A stretch of 64,000 bases of DNA, from the NCBI GenBank assembly GCA_041487355.1, contig JBGPND010000001.1:1-64000 (forward strand), read 5' to 3'. The notes under the pieces are model-generated. The model saw nothing but the letters and a program-made list of their open reading frames with translations. It was not told the DNA's origin and ran no database searches. This DNA is from JAMXLO01 sp041487355. Lineage in GTDB: Bacteria; Pseudomonadota; Alphaproteobacteria; Acetobacterales; Acetobacteraceae. A program made the translations under genes and the position numbers. Below are positions 17,649 through 25,639 of this stretch, one piece after another; position 1 is the first letter of the stretch; each line of letters begins with the position of its first letter.

Positions 17649-17654
17649 GTGCAC

Positions 17655-17891
17655 ATGATCTCTCCGGAACAATGCCGAGCCGCGCGGGCTTGGCTCGGGT
17701 GGCCTCAACCGGAACTGGCAAAGCGTGCCAAGGTCGGACTCTCGACCGTGCGGGATTTCGAGACCGGCACGAGGACGCCGATCCCAAATAACAGGGAGGC
17801 CATGCAACGGGCATTCGAGGCTGCCGGAGTGACGCTCTTGTTCAAGGAAGACAAGCCGTTAGGGATCGAGGTTGCGGTCCCCTCTCAATAA
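17655..17891 (+). CDS. Small Xre-family helix-turn-helix regulator
   Basis: The 78-residue protein (MISPEQCRAARAWLGWPQ then ELAKRAKVGLSTVRDFETG) is a compact Xre/Cro HTH with the GLSTVRDFE recognition helix common in mobile elements. A C-terminal segment (AMQRAFEAAGVTLLF) is typical of the short version. The ORF is open further upstream, but homology and the promoter place the start at ATG 17655. It probably represses itself and the divergent transposase gene (inference). Its 3' end overlaps the convergent P63C gene by 7 bp. Confidence 0.85.
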   Translation: MISPEQCRAARAWLGWPQPELAKRAKVGLSTVRDFETGTRTPIPNNREAMQRAFEAAGVTLLFKEDKPLGIEVAVPSQ

Positions 17892-18886
17892 TCGTCGAAA
17901 TCAAACTCTCCTTGATCGTGCAGCCGCGGCGCCGAACGTTGCAGCGCTGCATGGAAGGAACGCCAACTCGTAGACCCCTGCATCAAGAATATCAGCTTGT
18001 CGATGTATCGCTTTAATTCTGGATGACCATAATCCCTCGTAAGCCACTGATGATGTTTTCGAATCCTTCTTCCGTCCACGACGGGGTTCTTCTCGCGAAG
18101 CGCGGTCAGCACTCCAGGGGCCAGCCGCGAATACACGATGTCATTGGTAATGTGCCCTAGCACCTGCGGCTTGGCCAAAGATGCTGGATCGTACTTCCAG
18201 GCGCGCAACCTGAACACCTGCTCGTAATAGTCGTCAGGGAACGTCTTGGCCCACGTTGCCCAATGCGCAGAGAGATATCGTTCGAGTATCCGGTGCAGGG
18301 CGTCGCGCTTGCGCTCGGTCTGAAAGCCGGTTGCCTCGTCAATCCATGCCTCGATTCCCATTCTGGCGTAGGCATGGACAAGATTTTCGCAATATTCTGC
18401 GTACCGTCTTTGTACTTCGGTTATCAATATGCCTGCGCTTCTAGCCTTGGTGAAGCCGATGCAAAACTCTGAAAGGACTTCCGCTTCGTAACCCAATACT
18501 AGAGTTTCAGTGGGAGAAATGAACCGAATCGGGTTCTCGATGGCCACCAAAATCTCTAGCGAAAAGAATGACTTAAGCAGAGGGTCCCGCAGAATTGCGT
18601 TGAGCCGATGTCCACCAGTAGAACCGCGCCCCCTGACTCCGATCAAAGATAAGAATCCGCGCTCAGAGAATAGTCTCCGACCGTCGAAAAGATTGAACAG
18701 AGGGATAACCCACCCGTCCACCTTGCGTTCGCCCATATGTGAGGCGCGAGGAAGGGCGCTCCGCTCCCTGGCGGTCATATCGCCCCACCGGGCGGCGCCC
18801 CCGGCTGAAGCGATCTTGCTGCGCTCCTCCGGCGTCAGACGTTCGGCGCGCGCACGGCCTCCGCGCTGCTGAGGGGTCTCGCCCAT
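17885..18886 (-). CDS. P63C-domain protein (transposon cargo)
   Basis: The 333-residue protein begins with a basic region including LTPEERSKIASAGGAARWGD, a motif seen at the N-terminus of many mobile-element proteins. Residues 190-310 match the P63C domain: GIEAWIDEATGFQTER, ERYLSAHWATWAKTFPDDYY, LGHITNDIVYSRLAPGVL and RKHHQWLTRDYGHPEL. P63C domains are known from phages and mobile elements and have no established biochemical function. The gene is at the right end of the transposon, reading inward, and is visibly A+T-richer than host genes. I found no clear promoter in 18887-18968. Confidence 0.78.
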   Translation of the reverse strand: MGETPQQRGGRARAERLTPEERSKIASAGGAARWGDMTARERSALPRASHMGERKVDGWVIPLFNLFDGRRLFSERGFLSLIGVRGRGSTGGHRLNAILRDPLLKSFFSLEILVAIENPIRFISPTETLVLGYEAEVLSEFCIGFTKARSAGILITEVQRRYAEYCENLVHAYARMGIEAWIDEATGFQTERKRDALHRILERYLSAHWATWAKTFPDDYYEQVFRLRAWKYDPASLAKPQVLGHITNDIVYSRLAPGVLTALREKNPVVDGRRIRKHHQWLTRDYGHPELKRYIDKLIFLMQGSTSWRSFHAALQRSAPRLHDQGEFDFDDY

Positions 18887-18968
18887 TGGACGGCTCCCGA
18901 ATGTTCCGGGAGGGACCGTAGACCATCCATTGCCTGATCAGCAAGCATTTTCGATTGTCCATCGCCTA

Positions 18969-18991
18969 GGTGTGCTTGCTACATAATGCCG
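18969..18991 (-). repeat. Right terminal inverted repeat of the IS1595-type transposon
   Basis: An exact reverse complement of the left repeat over 23 bp. The inner subterminal motif ATCAGCAAGCAT at 18937-18948 starts 43 bp from the right end, mirroring the left end at 14917-14928. Confidence 0.93.
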
Positions 18992-18999
18992 GAGGCACT
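18992..18999 (+). repeat. Target-site duplication, right copy (GAGGCACT)
   Basis: An exact copy of 14866-14873, directly abutting the right inverted repeat and continuing in frame into the comM remainder. Confidence 0.93.
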
Positions 19000-19777
19000 G
19001 GAGGTCAGCATGATCCACAGCGTCGCCGGCATGCTGGAAGGCGGCAGGCTGGTGATGCGCCCGCCGTTTCGCGAACCGCATCACTCGGCGTCGCAGGCGG
19101 CGCTGACCGGCGGGGGGCAGCGGGCGAGGCCGGGCGAGGTCAGCCTGGCGCATCGCGGCGTGCTGTTCCTCGACGAACTGCCGGAGTTCCCCAAGCAGAC
19201 CCTGGAGTCACTGCGCCAGCCGATGGAGTCGGGCCGCACGACGGTGGCGCGGGCCGCGGCGCACATCACCTATCCGGCACGCTTCCAGTTGATCGCGGCG
19301 ATGAATCCGTGCCGCTGCGGCTATCTCGGCGATGCTTCGCGCGAGTGCGGCAAGGCGCCCCGTTGCGGCGAGGATTACCAGAATCGCATCAGCGGCCCGG
19401 TGCTGGACCGCATCGACCTGACGGTGGAGGTGCAGCCGGCCTCGGCCGCCGAACTGGCGCGCGCGCCCACGGGGGAGAAGAGCGCGGTGGTGGCAGCCCG
19501 GGTGGCGCGAGCCCGCGCGGCACAGCGTGCGCGGTATGGCGAGGATGGGCCGGCCAGCAACGCCGAGGCCGACAGCCGCGAGGTGCTGCTGGTGGCGGAG
19601 GCGCAGGCGCTGGCCGGGCAGGCGATGGACAAGCTGCGGCTGTCACCGCGCGGCTATACACGCGTGCTGCGCGTCGCGCGCACGATCGCGGATCTTGCCG
19701 GCGCCGCTCTGGTGCAGCGTCCGCATGTCGCCGAGGCACTGGCGTTCCGCCATCGCATGCCGGGACGGAAGGTGTGA
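18992..19777 (+). pseudogene. comM: comM (yifB), 3' fragment beyond the transposon
   Basis: The frame resumes with EALEVSMIHSVAG and encodes Walker B (VLFLDELPEF), the arginine-rich ESLRQPMESGRTTVARA segment, the zinc-binding NPCRCGYLGD with later cysteines, and the C-terminal Mg-chelatase domain ending RHRMPGRKV. Joined to the 5' fragment it makes about 497 residues, the normal ComM length. Translation could only begin at an internal start such as ATG 18986 or 19010, giving a product without Walker A. The gene is otherwise undamaged, which fits a recent insertion. Confidence 0.93.
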
Positions 19778-19930
19778 TACCGCCAAGCGCAGGTCTTGAC
19801 TTGTAATCATCATGCCCGCGCAAGCAGGAGCCCAGAGCCAAAATCCCCAGCCCAGAAGATTACGATAACCCCTGGATCCCCGCTTGCGCGGGGATGACAA
19901 CCTATTGAATGCATCCGCGCGACGGCATAG
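19778..19930. repeat. Palindromic intergenic repeat, family A (second copy)
   Basis: The gap after comM repeats the architecture at 10.2-10.5 kb: GATACCGCCAAGCG at the left edge, an inverted half (19808-19835), a direct half CTGGATCCCCGCTTGCGCGG (from 19872) and CCGCGCGACGGCAT at the right edge. The interior is shorter than in the first copy. No gene is visible here. Confidence 0.78.
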
Positions 19931-19933
19931 CCC

Positions 19934-20317
19934 CTACGCTTCAAGACGGAACGCATCTCTGATACGCCGCACCGCGCCCGCTGCATCCACCACCAGCAGG
20001 TCGAAGCGCACGCCTTTGGCGCCCCAGGCGGGATGCGTCGCCAGCACGACCTCGGCGGCCGCGAGCAGGCGTGCCTGCTGGCGTGGCGAGAGTGCCGCCG
20101 CGGCATCGGCGAGCGTTGGGCGCGCCTTCACCTCGACGATGGCAAGCACACCGTCCTTCTCGGCCAGGACGTCCAGCTCGCCTGCCTCGGTCCGCACCCG
20201 GCGGTCCAGCACCGCCCAACCCTCACGCGCCAGCGCCGCGCAGGCGGCATCCTCCGCACTGACGCCGAACGCGTAGGCGCGGCTTCCCTTCCGGCGACGC
20301 AGCGACATGGGCTGCAT
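19934..20317 (-). CDS. yraN: YraN / UPF0102 endonuclease-like protein
   Basis: The 127-residue protein has the UPF0102 (YraN) pattern: RAYAFGVSAEDAACAALAREGW at the start, then the nuclease-fold motif GELDVLAEKDGVLAIVEVKARP, where Glu, Asp and the EVK triad match the PD-(D/E)xK core. It is a predicted endonuclease-fold protein with possible roles in DNA processing. It often neighbours comM or rsmI. Here it is convergent with the broken comM, separated by the repeat. Confidence 0.9.
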   Translation of the reverse strand: MQPMSLRRRKGSRAYAFGVSAEDAACAALAREGWAVLDRRVRTEAGELDVLAEKDGVLAIVEVKARPTLADAAAALSPRQQARLLAAAEVVLATHPAWGAKGVRFDLLVVDAAGAVRRIRDAFRLEA

Positions 20318-20524
20318 CGTGCCGGGCTACCGCTAAGCATGCGTGAACGCCGCCGTGACGGAGTTCACAGCGGCACGGGAACCGGAGTGGCCCGGCCGGA
20401 CTGACCCAGGAAACCGCCCTGCCGCCCGCCGCATGGCGGAAATGCGGTGGCGCTACATACGGGGCGTTTGTCCGCCACCGACCACATGCTACAGGACAGC
20501 GATCAGTTGTCAGTGGTCAGTGCC

Positions 20525-21829
20525 ATGAACGAACAGAGTCCCGCCGCCAGCCTGCAGCGGTTCTTCGGCGCCAAGCTGGCCGAGACCGACCCGGAGCTGG
20601 CGGCCGCACTCAGCGCCGAGCTGGTCCGCCAGCAGGACGGCATCGAGCTGATCGCCAGCGAGAATGTCGTCTCGGCCGCCGTGCTGGAGACGCAGGGCTC
20701 GGTGCTCACCAACAAATACGCCGAGGGCTACCCGGGACGGCGCTACTACGGCGGCTGCGTGCATGTGGACGTGGCCGAGCAGCTCGCAATCGACCGGGCG
20801 AAACGGCTATTTTCCTGCGGGTTCGCCAATGTGCAGCCGCATTCGGGCGCGCAGGCCAACCAGGCGGTGTTCCTGGCGCTGCTGCAGCCGGGCGACACGA
20901 TTCTGGGCATGAGCCTCGCTGCCGGCGGCCACCTGACCCACGGCGCGGCACCCAACCTGTCCGGCAAGTGGTTCCGCGCCGTGCAGTACGGCGTACGGCG
21001 CGACGACGGGCTGCTGGACTACGACGAGCTGGAAAGTCTGGCGCGGGCGGAAAAGCCGAGGCTGATCATCGCCGGCGGTTCGGCCTACCCGCGTTTCATC
21101 GACTTCGCCCGCATCCGCAGGGTGGCAGACGAGGTCGGCGCGTCTTTCATGGTGGACATGGCGCATTTCGCCGGGCTGGTCGCCGCCGACCTGTTCCCCA
21201 GCCCACTGCCGCACGCCCATGTGGTCACCACCACGACGCACAAGACGCTGCGTGGCCCGCGCGGCGGCATGATCCTGGCCAACGATGCGGAGATCGGCCG
21301 GAAAATCAATTCAGCAGTGTTCCCCGGCCTGCAAGGCGGGCCGCTGATGCACGTCATCGCCGGCAAGGCCGCCGCCTTCGGCGAGGCGCTCCGCCCGGAA
21401 TTCCGCACCTACCAGAAGGCCGTCGTCGAAAACGCCAAGGCGCTCGCCGAGACGCTCGCCCAGCAGGGCCTCGCCATCGTCACCGGCGGCACCGACTGCC
21501 ATCTGTTGCTGGTCGATCTCCGCCCCAAGCGGGTCACCGGCAAGGCGACGGAGGCCAGCCTCGAACGTGCCCGCGTCACCGCCAACAAAAACGCCATCCC
21601 ATTCGACCCCGAGAAGCCGGCGATCACCTCCGGCATCCGGCTGGGCTCCCCCGCAGCCACCTCGCGCGGCTTCGGCACGGCCGAATTCCGCGAGATCGGG
21701 CTGCTGATCGATGAGGTGCTGGAGGGACTTGCCCGCTCCAACGACGGCTCGAACGCGACGGCCGAGGCCGCGGTCGGGACCAGGGTGCAGGCGCTGTGCG
21801 CCCGCTTCCCGCTGTATCGCGCACGGTAG
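20525..21829 (+). CDS. glyA: Serine hydroxymethyltransferase
   Basis: The 434-residue PLP enzyme interconverts serine and glycine while forming 5,10-methylene-tetrahydrofolate. ELIASENVVSAAVLETQGS, TNKYAEGYPGRRYYGGC and Lys240 in TTTTHKTLRGPRGG (Schiff base) are unmistakable; Asp211 and His214 are in place. The ORF is open further upstream, but homology starts at ATG 20525 (MNEQSPAASLQRF). It begins the conserved alphaproteobacterial run glyA-nrdR-rib-nusB, with nrdR 6 bp downstream. The 207-bp gap upstream shows no riboswitch that I can recognise. Confidence 0.96.
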   Translation: MNEQSPAASLQRFFGAKLAETDPELAAALSAELVRQQDGIELIASENVVSAAVLETQGSVLTNKYAEGYPGRRYYGGCVHVDVAEQLAIDRAKRLFSCGFANVQPHSGAQANQAVFLALLQPGDTILGMSLAAGGHLTHGAAPNLSGKWFRAVQYGVRRDDGLLDYDELESLARAEKPRLIIAGGSAYPRFIDFARIRRVADEVGASFMVDMAHFAGLVAADLFPSPLPHAHVVTTTTHKTLRGPRGGMILANDAEIGRKINSAVFPGLQGGPLMHVIAGKAAAFGEALRPEFRTYQKAVVENAKALAETLAQQGLAIVTGGTDCHLLLVDLRPKRVTGKATEASLERARVTANKNAIPFDPEKPAITSGIRLGSPAATSRGFGTAEFREIGLLIDEVLEGLARSNDGSNATAEAAVGTRVQALCARFPLYRAR

Positions 21830-21835
21830 CCGGCG

Positions 21836-22291
21836 ATGCGCTGCCCGTTCTGCGGCCACGAGGATACACAGGTGAAGGACAGCCGTCCCAGCGAGGACGG
21901 CAGTGCAATCCGACGCCGGCGCTTCTGCGGCAATTGCGGCCAGCGCTTCACCACGATCGAGCGGACGCAGTTGCGTGAACTGACCGTGGTGAAGGCAGAC
22001 GGGCGTCGCGTCCCGTTCGAGCGCGAGAAGCTGGCCCGCTCGATCCGCATCGCGCTACGCAAGCGGCCGATCCAGGAGGAGCGCATCGAGCGCATTGTCA
22101 ACGGCATCGTTCGCCAGCTCGAGGCATCGGGCGAAAGCGACATCCCGTCGAAGCAAATCGGCGAGCTGGTGATGGACACGCTGAAGGAGCTGGACCCGGT
22201 TGCCTATGTCCGCTTCGCCAGCGTCTACCGGAATTTTCGCGAGGCCAAGGACTTCGAGGACTTCATCGGCTCGCTGGGCGAGGCTACGTAG
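21836..22291 (+). CDS. nrdR: Transcriptional repressor NrdR
   Basis: The 151-residue protein has the zinc ribbon MRCPFCGHEDTQVKDSRP with C3, C6, C31 and C34, the ATP-cone domain (VVKADGRRVPFEREKLARSI), and the C-terminal signature DPVAYVRFASVYRNF. NrdR senses (d)ATP and represses ribonucleotide reductase genes at NrdR boxes. It is of normal length and sits between glyA and ribD, as in most alphaproteobacteria. Confidence 0.97.
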   Translation: MRCPFCGHEDTQVKDSRPSEDGSAIRRRRFCGNCGQRFTTIERTQLRELTVVKADGRRVPFEREKLARSIRIALRKRPIQEERIERIVNGIVRQLEASGESDIPSKQIGELVMDTLKELDPVAYVRFASVYRNFREAKDFEDFIGSLGEAT

Positions 22292-22299
22292 TCCCGACC

Positions 22300-23421
22300 A
22301 TGGCCGAGCCGTCACGCACCACGAGAGCGGAAGACATAGCCCATATGCGCTCGGCGCTGGCGCTGGCGCGGCGCGGGGTCGGCAATACCTGGCCCAATCC
22401 GTCGGTGGGCTGCGTCGTGGTGAAGGATGGCCGCGTGATCGGGCGCGCCGTGACGGCGCCTGGCGGTCGCCCGCATGCCGAACCAGCGGCGCTGGACCTC
22501 GCGGGTGGGGCCGCGCGCGGGGCCACCGTCTACGTCACGCTGGAGCCCTGCTGCCACTGGGGGCGCACGCCGCCCTGCACCGACGCCCTGATCAGTGCCG
22601 GCGTGGCCCGCGTGGTGATCGCCACCCGAGACCCCGATCCGCGGGTGGATGGTGCCGGCATCGCCAAGCTGCGCGCAGCCGGCATCGAGGTCGAGGAAGC
22701 CGTGCTGCAGGACGAGGCGGACGCGGTGGCGGCGGGGTTCCGCTCGCGGGTTCGCCTGGGCCGTCCGCTGGTCACATTGAAGCTCGCCTCGACGCTGGAT
22801 GGCCGGATCGCGACACGGTCGGGCGAAAGTCGCTGGATCACCGGCGAGGCCGCGCGCCGTGCGGCGCACGCGCTGCGTGGCCGGCACGACGCGGTGATGG
22901 TCGGCGTCGGGACGGTGATGGCAGACGACCCGGAGCTGACCTGTCGTCTCTCCGGCTATCGCCCCAATCCGGTGGTGCGCGTGGTGGCGGACAGCCACCT
23001 GCGCACCCCGCTCACCGCGACACTCGTCGCGACCGCATCGCGCAGCCCGACCTGGATGCTGATCCGCGAAGGCACCGATCCCGAGCGCCGGCGTGCGTTC
23101 GCCGATCTTGGCGTCACGCTGATCGAGGTGGCAGGCTCGGAGGTCGGCGTCGATCCGACGCAGTCGCTCACCGCCCTGGGCGATGCTGGGCTCACCCGGC
23201 TGCTGGTGGAGGGCGGCGCCCAGCTCGCCGCTTCGCTGCTGCGCGCCGACCTGGTGGACCGCATCGCCTGGTTTCACGCACCCGCCGTCATGGGTGGCGA
23301 TGCCTGGCCCGCGGTGCAGGCGTTCGGCATCGAGCGGCTGGATGCCATGCCGCGCTTCGCACGCACCGCCGAGACACCGCTCGGCGATGACATGCTGACC
23401 GAATTCACCAGGAAGGTCTGA
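22300..23421 (+). CDS. ribD: Bifunctional riboflavin deaminase/reductase RibD
   Basis: The 373-residue protein has an N-terminal cytidine-deaminase-type domain (PHAEPAALD with His59 and Glu61; LEPCCHWGRTPPC with the zinc cysteines) and a C-terminal reductase domain (TLKLASTLDGRIATRSGES, LLVEGGAQLAASLL). It carries out the second and third steps of riboflavin synthesis. It starts 8 bp after nrdR, and its TGA is followed directly by the ribE ATG. Confidence 0.96.
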   Translation: MAEPSRTTRAEDIAHMRSALALARRGVGNTWPNPSVGCVVVKDGRVIGRAVTAPGGRPHAEPAALDLAGGAARGATVYVTLEPCCHWGRTPPCTDALISAGVARVVIATRDPDPRVDGAGIAKLRAAGIEVEEAVLQDEADAVAAGFRSRVRLGRPLVTLKLASTLDGRIATRSGESRWITGEAARRAAHALRGRHDAVMVGVGTVMADDPELTCRLSGYRPNPVVRVVADSHLRTPLTATLVATASRSPTWMLIREGTDPERRRAFADLGVTLIEVAGSEVGVDPTQSLTALGDAGLTRLLVEGGAQLAASLLRADLVDRIAWFHAPAVMGGDAWPAVQAFGIERLDAMPRFARTAETPLGDDMLTEFTRKV

Positions 23422-24021
23422 ATGTTCACCGGCATCGTCACGGCGCTCGGCATGATACGCAGCATCGCTCCCCTGGGCAGCGGGGAGGACATGCGGCTGG
23501 CGATCACGGCCCCCTGGCCGGACACCGCCTCGATCGCCGTCGGTGCCTCGATCGGCTGCTCCGGCTGCTGCCTGACCGCGGTCGAGATCGGAGCGGACTG
23601 GTTCGCCGCCGACGCCTCGGCCGAAACGCTCGGCAAGACCACGCTGGGACGCTGGCGGGTGGGAACGCGCGTCAATCTGGAGCGCTCGCTCCGGCTCGGC
23701 GACGAACTGGGCGGACACCTCGTCTCCGGTCATGTCGACGGCGTCGGCGAGGCGCTGTCGTCCGCGCCGGAACATGGCTCGACGCGCTGGCGCTTCCGCG
23801 TCCCCCCCGCCCTCTCGCGCTTCATCGCGGTCAAGGGCAGCATCGCCGTGGACGGCGTGTCGTTGACGGTCAACGAGGTTACGGACGATACCTTCGGGGT
23901 GAACATCATTCCGCACACCGCCGCGGTGACTGGCTTCGGATCGCTCAGGCCAGGCGATGCGGTGAATCTCGAGATCGACATGCTGGCCCGCTATGTCGCG
24001 CGGCTCGCGGAGTTCAAGTGA
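23422..24021 (+). CDS. ribE: Riboflavin synthase, alpha chain
   Basis: The 199-residue protein begins MFTGIVTALGMIRSI and has two lumazine-binding repeats, each with the G-x-S-I-G/A-V-(D/S)-G pattern (GASIGCSGCCLTAVE and GSIAVDGVSLTVNEV) and GHVDG. It dismutates 6,7-dimethyl-8-ribityllumazine to riboflavin. It starts immediately after the ribD stop. Confidence 0.95.
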   Translation: MFTGIVTALGMIRSIAPLGSGEDMRLAITAPWPDTASIAVGASIGCSGCCLTAVEIGADWFAADASAETLGKTTLGRWRVGTRVNLERSLRLGDELGGHLVSGHVDGVGEALSSAPEHGSTRWRFRVPPALSRFIAVKGSIAVDGVSLTVNEVTDDTFGVNIIPHTAAVTGFGSLRPGDAVNLEIDMLARYVARLAEFK

Positions 24022-25160
24022 TGCATGACGTCAAGACCGTCGAGTTGTCGCAGTACCTGTCCAGCGCGGACGAGCTGATCGAGGAAGCGCGCAACGGCCG
24101 GATGTTCATCCTGGTCGACGACGAGGACCGGGAAAATGAAGGCGACCTCGTCGTGCCGGCGCAGTTCGCCACGCCCGACGCGATCAACTTCATGGCGCGC
24201 CATGCGCGCGGCCTGATCTGCCTGGCAATGACCGGCCAGCGGGTGGAGCAGCTCGGACTGCCGCTGATGAGCGCGCACAACAGCACACGGCACCAGACGG
24301 CGTTCACCATCTCGATCGAGGCGCGCGAGGGAGTCACCACCGGGATTTCCGCGCATGACCGCGCGCGGACCATCGCGGTGGCGATCAACCCCGAATGCGG
24401 CCGCGACGACATCGTCACCCCCGGCCACGTCTTCCCGCTGATGGCGCGCGAGGGCGGCACGCTGGTGCGCGCGGGCCACACCGAGGCGTCGGTGGACATC
24501 GCGCGCAAGGCCGGGCTGTACCCGGCCGCAGTGATCTGCGAGATCATGAACGACGACGGCACCATGGCCCGCCTGCCGGACCTGGTTACGTTCGCCCAGA
24601 GGCACAATTTCAAGCTCGGTTCGATCGCCGACCTGATCGCTCACCGCCGGCTCACCGAGCGTCTGGTGAAGCGCGTGGCCGACGGCATGTTCCGCCACGT
24701 CGCAGGCGGCGACTGGCGCGCCGTCGTGTACGCCAACACGGTCGAGTATCAGGAACATCTCGCCCTGGTGAAAGGCGACCTGAGCGGGCCGGAGCCCGTC
24801 CTGGTGCGTATGCACGCCGTCGATCTGCTGGACGACATGACGGGCGGGCCGCACTGGATCGCCGTGCACGACGCGATGCACCATATCAGCTCCGAGGGCC
24901 GCGGTGTCGTGGTGCTGATCCGCGAGCACCGCAAGACCGCACTGGCCGAGCGGGTGAGCCAGCTGGCGGCAAGTCCGCGACCGCAACGCGAGCTGCGCGA
25001 CTACGGCATCGGCGCACAGATCCTGCTCGATCTCGGCGTGAAGGACATGATCCTGCTATCGAACCGGCGACGGACGATCGTCGGCCTGGACGGCTACGGG
25101 CTGAACATCGTGCAGCAGCGGTCGATCCCGAACATCGTCGGCGAGAGCTACACCGGATGA
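24021..25160 (+). CDS. ribB: 3,4-dihydroxy-2-butanone-4-phosphate synthase with degenerate GTP cyclohydrolase II-like domain
   Basis: The 379-residue protein has an intact N-terminal DHBP synthase domain (DDEDRENEGDL, the substrate loop, and GHTEASVDIARKAGL). The C-terminal half aligns with GTP cyclohydrolase II, but the zinc ligands and the EGRGIGL signature are gone: where C-x10-C-x-C is expected the sequence is VRMHAVDLLDDMTGGPHW, with no cysteine. It is therefore expected to be only a DHBP synthase, as in many alphaproteobacterial RibBX-type fusions, and ribA must be elsewhere. ATG 24021 overlaps the ribE stop (TGATG); an in-frame GTG lies 3 bp earlier. Confidence 0.93.
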   Translation: MHDVKTVELSQYLSSADELIEEARNGRMFILVDDEDRENEGDLVVPAQFATPDAINFMARHARGLICLAMTGQRVEQLGLPLMSAHNSTRHQTAFTISIEAREGVTTGISAHDRARTIAVAINPECGRDDIVTPGHVFPLMAREGGTLVRAGHTEASVDIARKAGLYPAAVICEIMNDDGTMARLPDLVTFAQRHNFKLGSIADLIAHRRLTERLVKRVADGMFRHVAGGDWRAVVYANTVEYQEHLALVKGDLSGPEPVLVRMHAVDLLDDMTGGPHWIAVHDAMHHISSEGRGVVVLIREHRKTALAERVSQLAASPRPQRELRDYGIGAQILLDLGVKDMILLSNRRRTIVGLDGYGLNIVQQRSIPNIVGESYTG

Positions 25161-25639
25161 GCACCGAGGATGCCCCGCTGCCGTCCGCGCCACGCATCGA
25201 CGGCCCGCCGCCGCATCTGCTTCTCGTGCGCGCTCCATACTACCGCGCCGTGGTGGACGGGCTGACCGATGGTGCGACGCGCATCCTGCGCGAGGCAGGC
25301 GCCACGTTCGAGCAGTTGGATGTCGCCGGCGCGTTCGAGCTGCCGCAGGCGATCCGCATCGCCACGCGCGGCTCGCGGCGCTTCGACGGCTTCGTGGCAC
25401 TCGGCTGTATCGTGCGCGGCGAGACGGACCACTACGAATTCATCAGCCGCGCGACGATGGAAGGGCTGATGCAGGTCGCGTTGCAGTTCGGACTGGCGCT
25501 CGGCACCGGGCTGCTGACCTGCGACACGCTGGCGCAGGCCGAGGCGCGGTCCGGGCGAGACGGCCACAACAAGGGAGCAGAAGCCGCGGCGGCTGCGCTG
25601 TTGCAGATCAGTGCGGCACGGCATCTCGGCGCGGTGTGA
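25157..25639 (+). CDS. ribH: 6,7-dimethyl-8-ribityllumazine synthase
   Basis: The 160-residue protein shows the lumazine synthase pattern: VRAPYYRAVVDGLTDGA, VAGAFELPQAI, GCIVRGETDHYEF with the catalytic His, and LALGTGLLTCDT. ATG 25157 overlaps the ribB stop as ATGA. A 20-residue polar N-terminal extension precedes the core. Confidence 0.95.
   Translation: MSTEDAPLPSAPRIDGPPPHLLLVRAPYYRAVVDGLTDGATRILREAGATFEQLDVAGAFELPQAIRIATRGSRRFDGFVALGCIVRGETDHYEFISRATMEGLMQVALQFGLALGTGLLTCDTLAQAEARSGRDGHNKGAEAAAAALLQISAARHLGAV

Larger units (their letters stand above)
14874..18991. mobile_element. IS1595-type transposon with cargo genes, inserted in comM (4,118 bp)
   Basis: The element is bounded by perfect 23-bp inverted repeats (14874-14896 and 18969-18991, starting CGGCATTATGTAGCAAG) and flanked by an 8-bp direct duplication. 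A 12-bp subterminal inverted repeat (ATGCTTGCTGAT) lies at the same distance inside both ends. Inside, in order, are a 144-residue unknown, a proteasome-like Ntn hydrolase, a 71-residue unknown, the IS1595 transposase (minus strand), a small Xre regulator, and a P63C-domain protein (minus strand). The middle is visibly richer in A+T than the host DNA. Intact ends, target duplication and transposase suggest a recent and possibly still mobile insertion. Cargo-bearing members are known in the IS1595 family; this cargo set is not one I recognise as described. Confidence 0.92.

Noticed and set aside
22291..22300. FMN riboswitch before ribD
   Set aside because: Only 8 bp separate nrdR from ribD, and no RFN-type leader is present before glyA. 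The rib genes appear to be read through from glyA-nrdR.
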